Shown piece by piece: positions 1 through 5,946 of a stretch of 11,954 nt of DNA (position 1 is its first letter; each line of letters starts with the position of its first letter). The stretch is from Thermoanaerobaculia bacterium (lineage in GTDB: Bacteria; Acidobacteriota; Thermoanaerobaculia; Gp7-AA8). Made by a program: the position numbers and the translations under genes. Where the stretch lies: positions 1 through 11,954 of the forward strand of contig JADGOA010000075.1 in assembly GCA_017883215.1 (NCBI GenBank), written 5' to 3'. The notes under the pieces are model-generated. The model searched no databases, had not been told where the DNA came from, and worked only from the letters and a program-made list of their open reading frames with translations.

Positions 1-393
1 GATCGCGGGCTGGCAGAGGGTGAGTCGTCGACGCAGCGGATTCAGCTCGGGGCGGGCACGGCCGCGAAAATCGTTCTCGTCTGGACCGATCCGCCGGGCG
101 TTCCGCGGAGCGTCTCCGACTCGACCTCCGAGCTGGTCAACGACCTCGACCTGCGTGTGACCACCCCGAGCGGAGCCCTCCTGTTCGGCAACGACTTGCT
201 GCACCCCGGGCAACCGGACCGACTGAACAACGTCGAGGCTGTGTCGTTGCCGGCGCCCGCGAGCGGCGTCTACACGGTCACCGTTTTCGCGAATCACCTC
301 GGCGCCGGCCCGCGGCAGAGCTACGCGATCGTGATCACGGGAGACCTCTCGGACGCTGCGGCGAGCCGGGTCCGCGCGGTGCGATCGCGGTAG
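1..393 (+). CDS. S8 (subtilisin-like) serine peptidase, C-terminal fragment
   Basis: The reading frame is open from the first base to a TAG at 391-393, giving 130 visible residues; the start and the catalytic part lie upstream of the window. Residues about 22-60 read KIVLVWTDPPG followed by ELVNDLDLRVTTPSG, the hallmark of the C-terminal beta-sandwich that follows the catalytic domain in KP-43-type subtilases. Residues about 75-115 (NNVEAVSLPAPASGVYTVTV, then an SYAIVITGDL strand) continue that fold. Family knowledge: these are usually secreted proteases, and the C-terminal domain stabilises the enzyme and can bind calcium. The Asp-His-Ser triad is not in the window, so peptidase activity is inferred only from this domain. 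The last 15 residues are Arg/Ala-rich and look like an unstructured tail. Downstream is a repeat block and the convergent serS gene, so no operon partner is visible on this side. Confidence 0.8.
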   Translation, partial: DRGLAEGESSTQRIQLGAGTAAKIVLVWTDPPGVPRSVSDSTSELVNDLDLRVTTPSGALLFGNDLLHPGQPDRLNNVEAVSLPAPASGVYTVTVFANHLGAGPRQSYAIVITGDLSDAAASRVRAVRSR

Positions 394-405
394 CGGCCCA
401 AATTC

Positions 406-629
406 TTCACCACAGAGGCACAGAGGACACAGAGAGAACTGTGAGGGTCAACGTAAGGCCTGTCATTCCGAGCCGGCGGAACCCCGGAGGGGTGGAGCGC
501 GGCGAGGAATCCCCCGCCCACCCGGGAGTGCGGGGGATCCCTCGCTGTCCTACGCCGCTCCGCGGCTTCGGCAGCTCGGGATGACAGGCTTGGGTTAGCG
601 CGTGCCCCCCTCTGTGCCTCTGTGGTGAA
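406..629. repeat. Nested inverted-repeat element between convergent genes
   Basis: This fills the gap between the protease and serS stop codons. The outer arms are a perfect 21-bp inverted repeat, 406-426 (starting TTCACCACAGAGGCACAG) against 609-629. The left arm continues as an 8-bp-like tandem of CACAGAGG units. The right arm ends 11 bp before the serS stop. A second palindrome is nested inside (see the 459-588 entry). No open frame in it looks protein-like. It could act as a bidirectional terminator or be a non-autonomous mobile element; I cannot tell which. Confidence 0.8.
459..588. repeat. Inner palindrome of the 406-629 element
   Basis: CCTGTCATTCCGAGC at 459-473 pairs with GCTCGGGATGACAGG at 574-588, 14 of 15 bases with the odd position a possible G-U pair. 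Further in, GCGAGGAATCCCCCGC at 502-517 pairs with GCGGGGGATCCCTCGC at 530-545, 15 of 16. The arrangement resembles, from memory, the TGTCATTCCGAGC...GAGGAATC palindromes dispersed in many environmental bacterial genomes. It is nested in an unrelated outer repeat, which suggests one repeat inserted into another. Confidence 0.7.
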
Positions 630-639
630 AATCCCCCGC

Positions 640-1914
640 CTACGCCGCCGAGATCCGCTCCATGCCTTGCATGTACGGGCGCAGCGGCTCGGGGATCACG
701 ACCGAGCCGTCCTTCTGCTGATAGTTCTCGAGCACGGCGACGAGCGTGCGGCCGAGCGGCAGGCCCGAGCCGTTCAGCGTGTGCACGAAGCCTGTCTTCT
801 TATCGGCGGTCCGGTAGCGGATGTTGGCGCGGCGCGCCTGGAAGTCGAGAAAATTCGAGCACGACGAGATCTCGCGGAAGGTGTTCTGTCCCGGCAGCCA
901 CACCTCGATGTCGTACGTCTTGGCAGAGGTGAAGCCCATGTCGCCGGTGGACAGTGTCACCACTCGATAGTGAAGGTTCAGCGCCTGCAGAATCGCCTCG
1001 GCGTCGTGCGTCAGCTTTTCGTGCTCGTCCCAGGAGCGGTCCGGCATCGTGAACTTCACCAGCTCGACCTTCTCGAACTGGTGCTGCCGGATGAGTCCGC
1101 GCGTGTCGCGCCCGGCCGCCCCCGCCTCCGCGCGGAAGCACGGCGAGTACGAGCAGAACGCCTGCGTCAGCGTCGAAGCATCGAGGATCTCGTCGCGATA
1201 GAGGTTCGTCACCGGCACCTCGGCTGTGGGGATCAGGTAGTACTGCTTCTCCCCCTGCAGTTTGAACAGATCCTCTTCGAATTTCGGCAGCTGTCCCGTC
1301 CCCGTCATCGAATCGGCGTTGACCATGAACGGGGTGAGGATCTCGCGATAGCCGCGGCGGGTATGGGAGTCGAGCATGAACGCGGCCAGAGCGCGGCTGA
1401 GGTGCGCGGCCGCGCCCAACAGGATCGCGAATCGCGTCCCGGTGATCTTCGTGGCCCGCTCGAAGTCGAGGATGCCGAGGGCTTCGCCGAGGTCCCAGTG
1501 AGGCTTGGGAGCGAAATCGAATTCCGGTCTGGCGCCCCAGGTGCGCTCGACGCGGTTGGACGACTCATCGGGACCGACCGGGACGGACGGGTGAGGGACG
1601 TTCGGGAAGTACAGCTCGACGTCGCGCAGATTCTGCTCGATGTCGGCGAGGCGGGCGTCGAGCGCTCTGATCTCATCGCCGACTTCCTTCATCGCGGCGA
1701 TCTGTGCCGAGGCGTCCTGCTTGCCCTTCTTCAGTGCGGCGATTTCCTGGGAAACCGTGTTCCGCTGTGCCTTGAGGGATTCGACCCTGCCGATGGTGCG
1801 GCGGCGCTCGCCCTCCAGATCGATGAAGCGATCGAGGTCGACTGTCGCGCCTCGGTCCTGCAGCGCTTTTCGATAATCGTCAGTACGGTCGCGAAGGTAC
1901 TCACGGGAAAGCAT
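640..1914 (-). CDS. serS: Seryl-tRNA synthetase (SerRS)
   Basis: Charges tRNA-Ser (and tRNA-Sec) with serine in the cytoplasm, using ATP. The product is 424 residues, the usual bacterial length. Residues 1-105 form the N-terminal helical hairpin that grips the long variable arm of the tRNA, with a charged coiled coil at about 30-100. The class II catalytic core follows: motif 1 around 170-197 (ending EILTPFMVN), motif 2 at 259-277 (CFRAEAGAAGRDTRGLIRQ), and motif 3 around 379-399 (TLNGSGLPLGRTLVAVLENY, including Arg389). TGQLPKFEEDLF at 206-217 is also characteristic. The frame stays open to 1998, but I start at the ATG at 1912-1914 because MLSREYLRDR aligns with the normal SerRS N-terminus and the upstream 28 codons run through a repeat. 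Another ATG lies three codons upstream. There is no Shine-Dalgarno sequence; a TAGAAT lies 7 nt before the start, suggesting a leaderless message. Confidence 0.96.
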   Translation of the reverse strand: MLSREYLRDRTDDYRKALQDRGATVDLDRFIDLEGERRRTIGRVESLKAQRNTVSQEIAALKKGKQDASAQIAAMKEVGDEIRALDARLADIEQNLRDVELYFPNVPHPSVPVGPDESSNRVERTWGARPEFDFAPKPHWDLGEALGILDFERATKITGTRFAILLGAAAHLSRALAAFMLDSHTRRGYREILTPFMVNADSMTGTGQLPKFEEDLFKLQGEKQYYLIPTAEVPVTNLYRDEILDASTLTQAFCSYSPCFRAEAGAAGRDTRGLIRQHQFEKVELVKFTMPDRSWDEHEKLTHDAEAILQALNLHYRVVTLSTGDMGFTSAKTYDIEVWLPGQNTFREISSCSNFLDFQARRANIRYRTADKKTGFVHTLNGSGLPLGRTLVAVLENYQQKDGSVVIPEPLRPYMQGMERISAA

Positions 1915-1921
1915 GGGGGGC

Positions 1922-1927
1922 ATTCTA
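1922..1927 (-). promoter_or_regulatory. Putative -10 box for a leaderless serS transcript
   Basis: On the minus strand TAGAAT (5 of 6 to TATAAT) is followed by 7 nt, GCCCCCC, and then the serS ATG. That is the spacing at which transcription would begin at or next to the start codon. No purine-rich ribosome site and no convincing -35 box are visible. The site lies 15 bp from the edge of the 1942-2184 palindrome. Support is pattern-based only. Confidence 0.4.
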
Positions 1928-1941
1928 AGCGAGCTGCACCG

Positions 1942-2184
1942 GTAGGGACGCGCAGCAGAGACTGTCTCAAAAGTCACCGGTATGTGGAGAGCGGACATTC
2001 CTGTCCGCAGCGGCCGGACATTCCTGTCCGGCCGCCGGGTGGCCGTGCATCGCTAATTGCTTGTGCCAGTCACGCTGCTCGTTAGCCGACGGACAAGAAT
2101 GTCCGTCGGCAGCGGACAAGAATGTCCGCTCTCCACCCCTCGGTAACTCAACGGCGGTAGAGACGCGCTGCTGCGCATCCCTAC
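1942..2184. repeat. Palindromic four-hairpin element upstream of serS
   Basis: The outer arms GTAGGGACGCGCAGCAG (1942-1958) and CTGCTGCGCATCCCTAC (2168-2184) pair at 16 of 17 bases. A second pair, GTGGAGAGCGGACATTC (1984-2000) with GAATGTCCGCTCTCCAC (2120-2136), is perfect over 17. Between them lie four hairpins: 1991-2008 and 2112-2129 with GCGGACA stems, and 2011-2034 and 2086-2109 with perfect 10-bp stems. The loops are TTCC on the left and AGAA on the right. The central 2035-2085 is unstructured by eye. The element ends 3 bp before the stop codon of the DUF4388-FHA gene, so its hairpins could terminate that transcript before serS. There is no transposase. Confidence 0.85.
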
Positions 2185-2186
2185 GT

Positions 2187-3404
2187 TCAATCTCCGAACA
2201 GAACCGTGTAATCGAGATCGGTTCCACCGAGCTGCAGGCGGTCGCCGTGTTTCAGGACCGCGTGGTACACCCGGTCGCCGTTGATCCAGATTCCGTTGCG
2301 GCTCTTCAGGTCTTCCACCACGTAGCCGTCGGGGCCGCGGTAGACGCGCGCGTGGTGGCCGGACACACCGACGTCGGTCAGTCGGATGGAATTGTCGCGA
2401 TGTCGTCCCATCGTGTAGACGGCATTGGTCAGGGGGAAGGTTGCCCCCAACGGCTCACCCGCGACGATGGTCAGTTGCGAGACGGTCTGTTTGACGATGT
2501 CGCGGTAGGACAGCTTCGCCTCTGACGAGATCAGCAGGTTCGTGTCGTCGGTCGTCGGACCCCGAAGCTCCTTCGCTTCGCGCAGCGTCGAGTCGAATTC
2601 CGCCGGCATCTGCCGGATGGTCGCGTCGCCGTCTGGCGCGGCTTCCGCCAGAGGCGCGGTTTCTTCCTTCGCCTGTTCGCTCTCTGTCTCCGACGCTTCC
2701 TGCACGGCCTCGATCAGCTTGTTTGCAGAAAGCCCGTACACGACGCGATAAACGGTCAGGACGTCGTCCCCGGCGTCGCGGCAAATCTGCTCCAGCGAAC
2801 GCTGACCATTGATCATGAAGAGGATCTTCCACTCGTCCACGGTGAGCGTGATCTTCTCGGTATCGGGAGTGCTGACGACGCGGAAGACGACCGAGCTATC
2901 GGGCAGAAGGGCCAGGCAGTGCTCCCACTCCTCGATGCGGCGGGCGCCTTCCATGATGAGGTTCGAGAGGTCGATGGAGATCGTGACGGCGTTTACAGGG
3001 AGGTCGAAGCCGTCATAGAACGAGAACGCGCCTTCACTCCACATGAAGGCGTCGAACACCACGGAGGCGATCTGCAGCTTCAGGGCGTCGGTCAGCTCGT
3101 CCGGGGTGAGGATGCCCTGCTGTACGGCGATGTCGCCGAGGCGGCCGCGGACCGTCACCGACTCGTCGATGATCGCGGCCTGCTCCCGTGTGATCTTCTT
3201 GCGCCGAAGCAGCGTTGCACCGAGGCGGAGGCTCTCCTGATTCGAAGCGGCGTAGACGAGCTCACCGCGCCGGTAGAAGACGTACGCCTCGGTGGCGCCG
3301 TTGGCGAGCGTGAGCATGCCGGTCATGTGCGACGTGTGCAGAAACGTCAGCACGTCAGCGAGCTTGAACGCCGAAAGACTTCCGTTGAGGACGATGTCGG
3401 TCAT
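2187..3404 (-). CDS. DUF4388 (PATAN) and FHA domain signalling protein
   Basis: A 405-residue cytoplasmic protein with no signal peptide or membrane segment. Residues 1 to about 145 match the DUF4388/PATAN pattern: NGSLSAFKLADVLTFLHTSH, then the GxLxxxNG and FYRRGELVYA strands and the RLGDIAVQQGILTPDEL helices, ending in a WSEGAFSFYDGF segment. Residues about 185-235 (DEWKILFMINGQRSLEQIC) look like a winged-helix-like module. Residues about 236-310 are a charged Glu/Ala-rich linker. The C-terminus, about 328-402, is an FHA domain with Gly333-Arg334, Ser348 and His351 (SGHHARV) and Asn370-Gly371, the residues that hold phosphothreonine. Family knowledge: such proteins take part in phospho-dependent signalling, often near Ser/Thr kinases, but none is seen here. 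The ATG at 3402-3404 is the natural N-terminus. A TACAAT lies 13 nt upstream and there is no ribosome site. It is divergent from the MFS gene. The partner is unknown. Confidence 0.88.
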   Translation of the reverse strand: MTDIVLNGSLSAFKLADVLTFLHTSHMTGMLTLANGATEAYVFYRRGELVYAASNQESLRLGATLLRRKKITREQAAIIDESVTVRGRLGDIAVQQGILTPDELTDALKLQIASVVFDAFMWSEGAFSFYDGFDLPVNAVTISIDLSNLIMEGARRIEEWEHCLALLPDSSVVFRVVSTPDTEKITLTVDEWKILFMINGQRSLEQICRDAGDDVLTVYRVVYGLSANKLIEAVQEASETESEQAKEETAPLAEAAPDGDATIRQMPAEFDSTLREAKELRGPTTDDTNLLISSEAKLSYRDIVKQTVSQLTIVAGEPLGATFPLTNAVYTMGRHRDNSIRLTDVGVSGHHARVYRGPDGYVVEDLKSRNGIWINGDRVYHAVLKHGDRLQLGGTDLDYTVLFGD

Positions 3405-3417
3405 GCGCTACCGGCTA

Positions 3418-3423
3418 ATTGTA
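3418..3423 (-). promoter_or_regulatory. Putative -10 box for the DUF4388-FHA gene
   Basis: On the minus strand TACAAT (5 of 6 to TATAAT) sits 13 nt before the ATG, so the message would have a leader of about 6-7 nt with no Shine-Dalgarno sequence. No clear -35 box is present. It lies in the 37-bp gap shared with the divergent MFS gene. Confidence 0.4.
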
Positions 3424-3426
3424 GGC

Positions 3427-3434
3427 GGGGAGGG
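3427..3434 (+). promoter_or_regulatory. Ribosome binding site of the MFS gene
   Basis: GGGGAGGG lies 7 nt before the ATG at 3442-3444, the spacing expected of a strong Shine-Dalgarno site. It favours that start over the ATG at 3454-3456, which would be 19 nt away, and over the longer open frame reaching back into the divergent gene. A TAGAAT at 3438-3443 overlaps the start and is a weaker alternative reading as a -10 box for the 3454 ATG. Confidence 0.6.
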
Positions 3435-3441
3435 CAGTAGA

Positions 3442-4656
3442 ATGCGCGGACCCATGAAAACTGCGGGTCCCCGGCACGCCGTCATGGCCGGTTTTCTCGG
3501 CTGGACGCTCGACGCCTTCGACTTCTTCGTGGTCGTTTTTCTCCTCGATACGCTCGCGAAACAGTTCGCCGTCCCGAAGAAGGACATCATCTGGACGCTG
3601 ACCGCCACGCTGGCCTTTCGCCCCATCGGCGCGGTCATTTTCGGCATGCTCGCAGACCGCTACGGCAGGCGCGTGCCGCTGATGGCGAATGTCATCTACT
3701 TCTCGGTCATCGAGCTGCTCTCCGGGTTTTCGCAGACGTACACGCAGTTCTTCATCCTGCGCGCGCTGTTCGGCATCGGCATGGGAGGGGAGTGGGGCGT
3801 GGGGGCGTCGCTGGCAATGGAGCAGACGCCCACGAAGTGGCGCGGCGTTCTCTCCGGAATCCTGCAGAGCGGGTATTCGATCGGCTATCTGCTCGCGGCG
3901 GTCGCCTCGCGGGCCATCCTTCCTCAGCTCGGCTGGCGATGGATGTTCTGGCTGGGCGCGCTGCCGGCGCTGCTCGCGCTCTACATACGCTCGAAAGTGC
4001 CGGAGTCACCGGCCTGGCACGAGCACCGGCTCGGATCCTTCCAGGGGATCGCGCGCGCCGTCGTCACCCACTCGAAAGGCTTCGCCTACCTCGTGCTGCT
4101 GATGACGTTCATGATGTTCCTGTCGCACGGCACGCAGGATCTCTATCCCGATTTTCTGAAGCACGCCCACCATGTCGCGGCCACGACGGTGCCGTGGATC
4201 GCCATCCTCTACAACATCGGCGCGGTCGTCGGCGCACTGATTTTCGGCCATCTGTCGCAGACGGTGGGGCGCCGGTACAGCATGATCGGCGCGCTGGCCC
4301 TGTCGCTCTGCGTGATTCCGTTCTGGGCGTTCGGCGGATCGTTGCTGGTGCTTGCGGTCGGCGCTTTCCTGATGCAGGCCGGCGTGCAGGGGGCGTGGGG
4401 CATCATCCCGGTCCATCTGAACGAGGTCGTGCCCGACGCCGTTCGCGGCCTCATGCCGGGGCTGGCGTATCAGCTCGGCATTCTCTTCGCCGCTCCGACC
4501 AACTCGATCGAGGACGCGCTGCGCAACCATTTTGGATACGCGTGGGCGCTGGCCGGCTTCGAGATCTTCGTCATCCTCATCCTCACTGTGGTCCTGCTCC
4601 TCGGCCACGAGCAGAAGGGGCGGAGCTTTCACTCGGGCGACCTGATGGTGCCGTAG
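3442..4656 (+). CDS. MFS transporter, sialate:H+ symporter (SHS)-like, organic acid uptake
   Basis: A 404-residue inner-membrane protein with about 12 hydrophobic segments. GFLGWTLDAFDFFVVVF at 17-33 is the conserved first helix of SHS and related carboxylate transporters, with acidic residues Asp24 and Asp27. The MFS motif A is GMLADRYGRR at 68-77 between helices 2 and 3, with a weaker copy, GHLSQTVGRR, at 269-278 in the second half. GMGGEWGVGASLAMEQ (113-128) followed by TKWRG is also typical of this group. Family knowledge: members move sialate, lactate or aromatic and other monocarboxylates with protons. No catabolic neighbour identifies the substrate here, so lactate or another acid is a guess. 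The start at 3442 has a good ribosome site. The TAG stop at 4654-4656 abuts the palindrome shared with the convergent YeiH-type gene, which probably ends both transcripts. Confidence 0.88.
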   Translation: MRGPMKTAGPRHAVMAGFLGWTLDAFDFFVVVFLLDTLAKQFAVPKKDIIWTLTATLAFRPIGAVIFGMLADRYGRRVPLMANVIYFSVIELLSGFSQTYTQFFILRALFGIGMGGEWGVGASLAMEQTPTKWRGVLSGILQSGYSIGYLLAAVASRAILPQLGWRWMFWLGALPALLALYIRSKVPESPAWHEHRLGSFQGIARAVVTHSKGFAYLVLLMTFMMFLSHGTQDLYPDFLKHAHHVAATTVPWIAILYNIGAVVGALIFGHLSQTVGRRYSMIGALALSLCVIPFWAFGGSLLVLAVGAFLMQAGVQGAWGIIPVHLNEVVPDAVRGLMPGLAYQLGILFAAPTNSIEDALRNHFGYAWALAGFEIFVILILTVVLLLGHEQKGRSFHSGDLMVP

Positions 4657-4785
4657 AGGAGTGCGGGCGTCTCGCCCGCCGTCGCCGGGCGTCCGCGCCC
4701 GGCGACTCTGACAGGAACGTGTCGGACGTCGAAGCGATCCGGCGCGGGACGCCGGATCGCGGCGGGCGAGCCGCCCGCACTCCTC
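4656..4785. terminator. Palindromic four-hairpin block, likely bidirectional terminator
   Basis: The outer arms 4656-4681 and 4760-4785 pair at 25 of 26 bases, and each arm is itself a hairpin with a 7-bp stem GCGGGCG and a 3-nt loop (4663-4679, 4762-4778). Between them are hairpins with 11-bp perfect stems: 4681-4706 (stem GTCGCCGGGCG, loop TCCG) and 4734-4760 (stem GCGATCCGGCG, loop CGGGA). The block begins on the last base of the MFS stop codon and ends on the second base of the plus-strand triplet that is the YeiH-type stop, so it fills the convergent gap completely. There is no U-tract, so if it terminates it does so by structure alone. Termination is inferred; the repeat structure is certain. 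Confidence 0.65.
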
Positions 4786-5779
4786 ACGCCACGCTAGCCA
4801 TCACCGCCCACAGCGAGACGCACGAGATCACGATCCAGAGGGCCACACCCAACAGCAGCGGGCGCGCGCCGACCGCGGCGATGCTCTTGCGTGAGAGCCC
4901 GGCGCCGATCAGAAACAGCGTGACGGTCAGTCCGATCTTCGCGAGCGTCGTGAACGCCGTGAAGACGACCGCCGGCGCCGGTACATAGGAGCGGATCATC
5001 GAGGCCGCGACGAACCAGAGGATGAACCACGGAACGGAGATGGGCGTGGAGCGTTTGCGGAAGGCCACCGCGGTGGCGATCGTGAGCGGCACGATCCAGA
5101 GTGCGCGCGTCAGCTTCACCGTCGTCGCGATCTGCAGCGCTTCAGTTCCGTAGCGCGCCGCGGCTCCCACGACGGAGCTCGTGTCGTGAATGGCGATCGC
5201 CGACCAGATGCCGAATTGGGTCTGCGAAAGCGACAGGGCGTGGCCGATCACAGGAAAAGCGAACAAGGCGATGGAGTTGAGGATGAACACCGTTCCGAGC
5301 GCCACGGACATCTCTTCGTCGCTGGCGTCGAGCACTGGGCCGACGGCCGCGATGGCGCTTCCGCCGCAGATCGCCGTTCCGGAGGAGATCAGATGGGCGA
5401 TGGTGGGGTTGACGCGCAAGGCGCGGCCGATCGCGAAGCCGAGCAGCAGAGTGCCGAAGATCGTGGCCGTGGTGAATGCGAGGCCAGTGCGTCCGGCCTC
5501 CACGACCTTCTGGAGGTTCATGCCGAATCCGAGGCCGACGACGGAAGCCTGGAGCAGGAGCTTCGTCGCCCTGGCCGTGCTGCGACGATCAAACGGCTGG
5601 CCGACGGTCAGCGCCAGCGCCAGACCGAGCGCCAGCGCGATCGGCGGCGATGCCCACGGCGTCAGACAGAAGACGACGAGCGCGACGAAGAGCGCGATGC
5701 GGAACGAGTTCTTCAGTGCTGAGTCCTGAGTCCTGAGTCCTGAGTGTGATGCGCTGTCCGGCGTCGCAAGAGGAGCCAC
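4784..5779 (-). CDS. YeiH/UPF0324 family membrane protein (putative sulfate exporter)
   Basis: A 331-residue multipass protein with about 9-10 hydrophobic segments. It carries the family signatures GTAICGGSAIAAVGPV at 134-149, FILNSIALFAFPVIGH at 165-180, IHDTSSVVGAA at 197-207 and TTVKLTRALWIVPL at 219-232. Members (E. coli YeiH, Pfam Cons_hypoth698) are annotated as putative sulfate exporters; the substrate is not firmly established. The 5' end is odd. The frame opens only at GTG 5779, directly after an in-frame TGA, and the first ~22 codons cross an inverted heptamer repeat, so residues 12-21 (HSGLRTQDSA) are repeat-encoded. The alternatives are a CTG at codon 22 or an ATG much too far inside. 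There is no ribosome site. The true N-terminus is uncertain, and the gene may have lost its native start to the repeat. The membrane core is intact. Confidence 0.85.
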   Translation of the reverse strand: MAPLATPDSASHSGLRTQDSALKNSFRIALFVALVVFCLTPWASPPIALALGLALALTVGQPFDRRSTARATKLLLQASVVGLGFGMNLQKVVEAGRTGLAFTTATIFGTLLLGFAIGRALRVNPTIAHLISSGTAICGGSAIAAVGPVLDASDEEMSVALGTVFILNSIALFAFPVIGHALSLSQTQFGIWSAIAIHDTSSVVGAAARYGTEALQIATTVKLTRALWIVPLTIATAVAFRKRSTPISVPWFILWFVAASMIRSYVPAPAVVFTAFTTLAKIGLTVTLFLIGAGLSRKSIAAVGARPLLLGVALWIVISCVSLWAVMASVA

Positions 5780-5808
5780 TCAGGACTCAGCACTCAGGAC
5801 TCAGGACT
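5715..5808. repeat. Inverted 7-bp tandem array at the YeiH-type gene start
   Basis: The left arm 5715-5746 is built from TGAGTCC heptamers. The right arm 5777-5808 is built from the reverse complement, ACTCAGG-type heptamers. The arms pair over 32 bp with two mismatches, because a GCACT variant unit is at the outer end on the left but in the middle on the right. The intervening 30 bp (5747-5776) carries no repeat. The left arm lies inside the predicted membrane-protein frame and the right arm covers its GTG start. Slippage between units is an easy explanation for the moved variant. Confidence 0.85.
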
Positions 5809-5875
5809 TCTTTGGCTACTTCACATTCGCCTGAGATAGCGTTCCCACTCGCTGCTCGCTGCAGCAAGGCGCGGC

Positions 5876-5881
5876 ATTCTA
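5876..5881 (-). promoter_or_regulatory. Possible -10 box upstream of the YeiH-type gene
   Basis: Minus-strand TAGAAT followed by GC, identical over eight bases to the sites before serS (1920-1927) and overlapping the MFS start (3438-3445, plus strand). If used it would give a leader of about 90 nt that passes through the heptamer array before the GTG at 5779. There is no -35 box. Weak, pattern-only support. Confidence 0.2.
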
Positions 5882-5904
5882 GCCGAAGAGCGTTTTTCGG
5901 CACT

Positions 5905-5934
5905 CGTTGCTCGATATGCGAAAATCGAGCAACG
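5905..5934 (+). promoter_or_regulatory. Hairpin abutting the zinc-ribbon gene ribosome site
   Basis: CGTTGCTCGAT (5905-5915) and ATCGAGCAACG (5924-5934) form a perfect 11-bp stem with an 8-nt loop, ATGCGAAA. The last base of the right arm is the first G of the GGAAAGG ribosome site at 5934-5940. In RNA it could limit ribosome access or be a protein-binding leader; in DNA it could be an operator. The function is inferred from position only. Confidence 0.45.
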
Positions 5935-5940
5935 GAAAGG
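5934..5940 (+). promoter_or_regulatory. Ribosome binding site of the zinc-ribbon gene
   Basis: GGAAAGG lies 6 nt before ATG 5947-5949 and decides this start over the frame that is open from 5746, whose upstream part crosses the heptamer repeat. Confidence 0.6.
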
Positions 5941-5946
5941 TGCCCC

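Noticed and set aside
394..639. Small hypothetical genes in the first gap (e.g. minus-strand frame 321-521)
   Set aside because: The frame crosses the inverted repeats and the protease 3' end with no ribosome site or protein-like composition.
1915..1998. serS start at 1998
   Set aside because: The added 28 residues come from the gap and repeat, do not fit the SerRS N-terminus, and MLSREYL matches the expected start.
622..2085. 487-codon plus-strand open frame opposite serS
   Set aside because: It is antisense to a clear seryl-tRNA synthetase and its translation is Arg/Val/Leu-rich with no recognisable fold, typical of the complementary frame of a GC-rich gene.
1967..2525. Open frames through the 1942-2184 repeat
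   Set aside because: Their translations are repeat-derived (repeated CPSA-type runs) and continue antisense to the DUF4388-FHA gene, with no independent support.
3792..4988. 398-codon plus-strand open frame across the MFS gene
   Set aside because: It lies in a shifted frame of the transporter, is Arg/Ala/Gly-rich, and runs through the palindrome into the opposite-strand membrane protein gene.
5809..5946. tRNA or small RNA gene in the gap before the zinc-ribbon gene
   Set aside because: I looked for a T-loop (GGTTCRANNCC) and an acceptor pairing and found none; only the 5905-5934 hairpin is clear.
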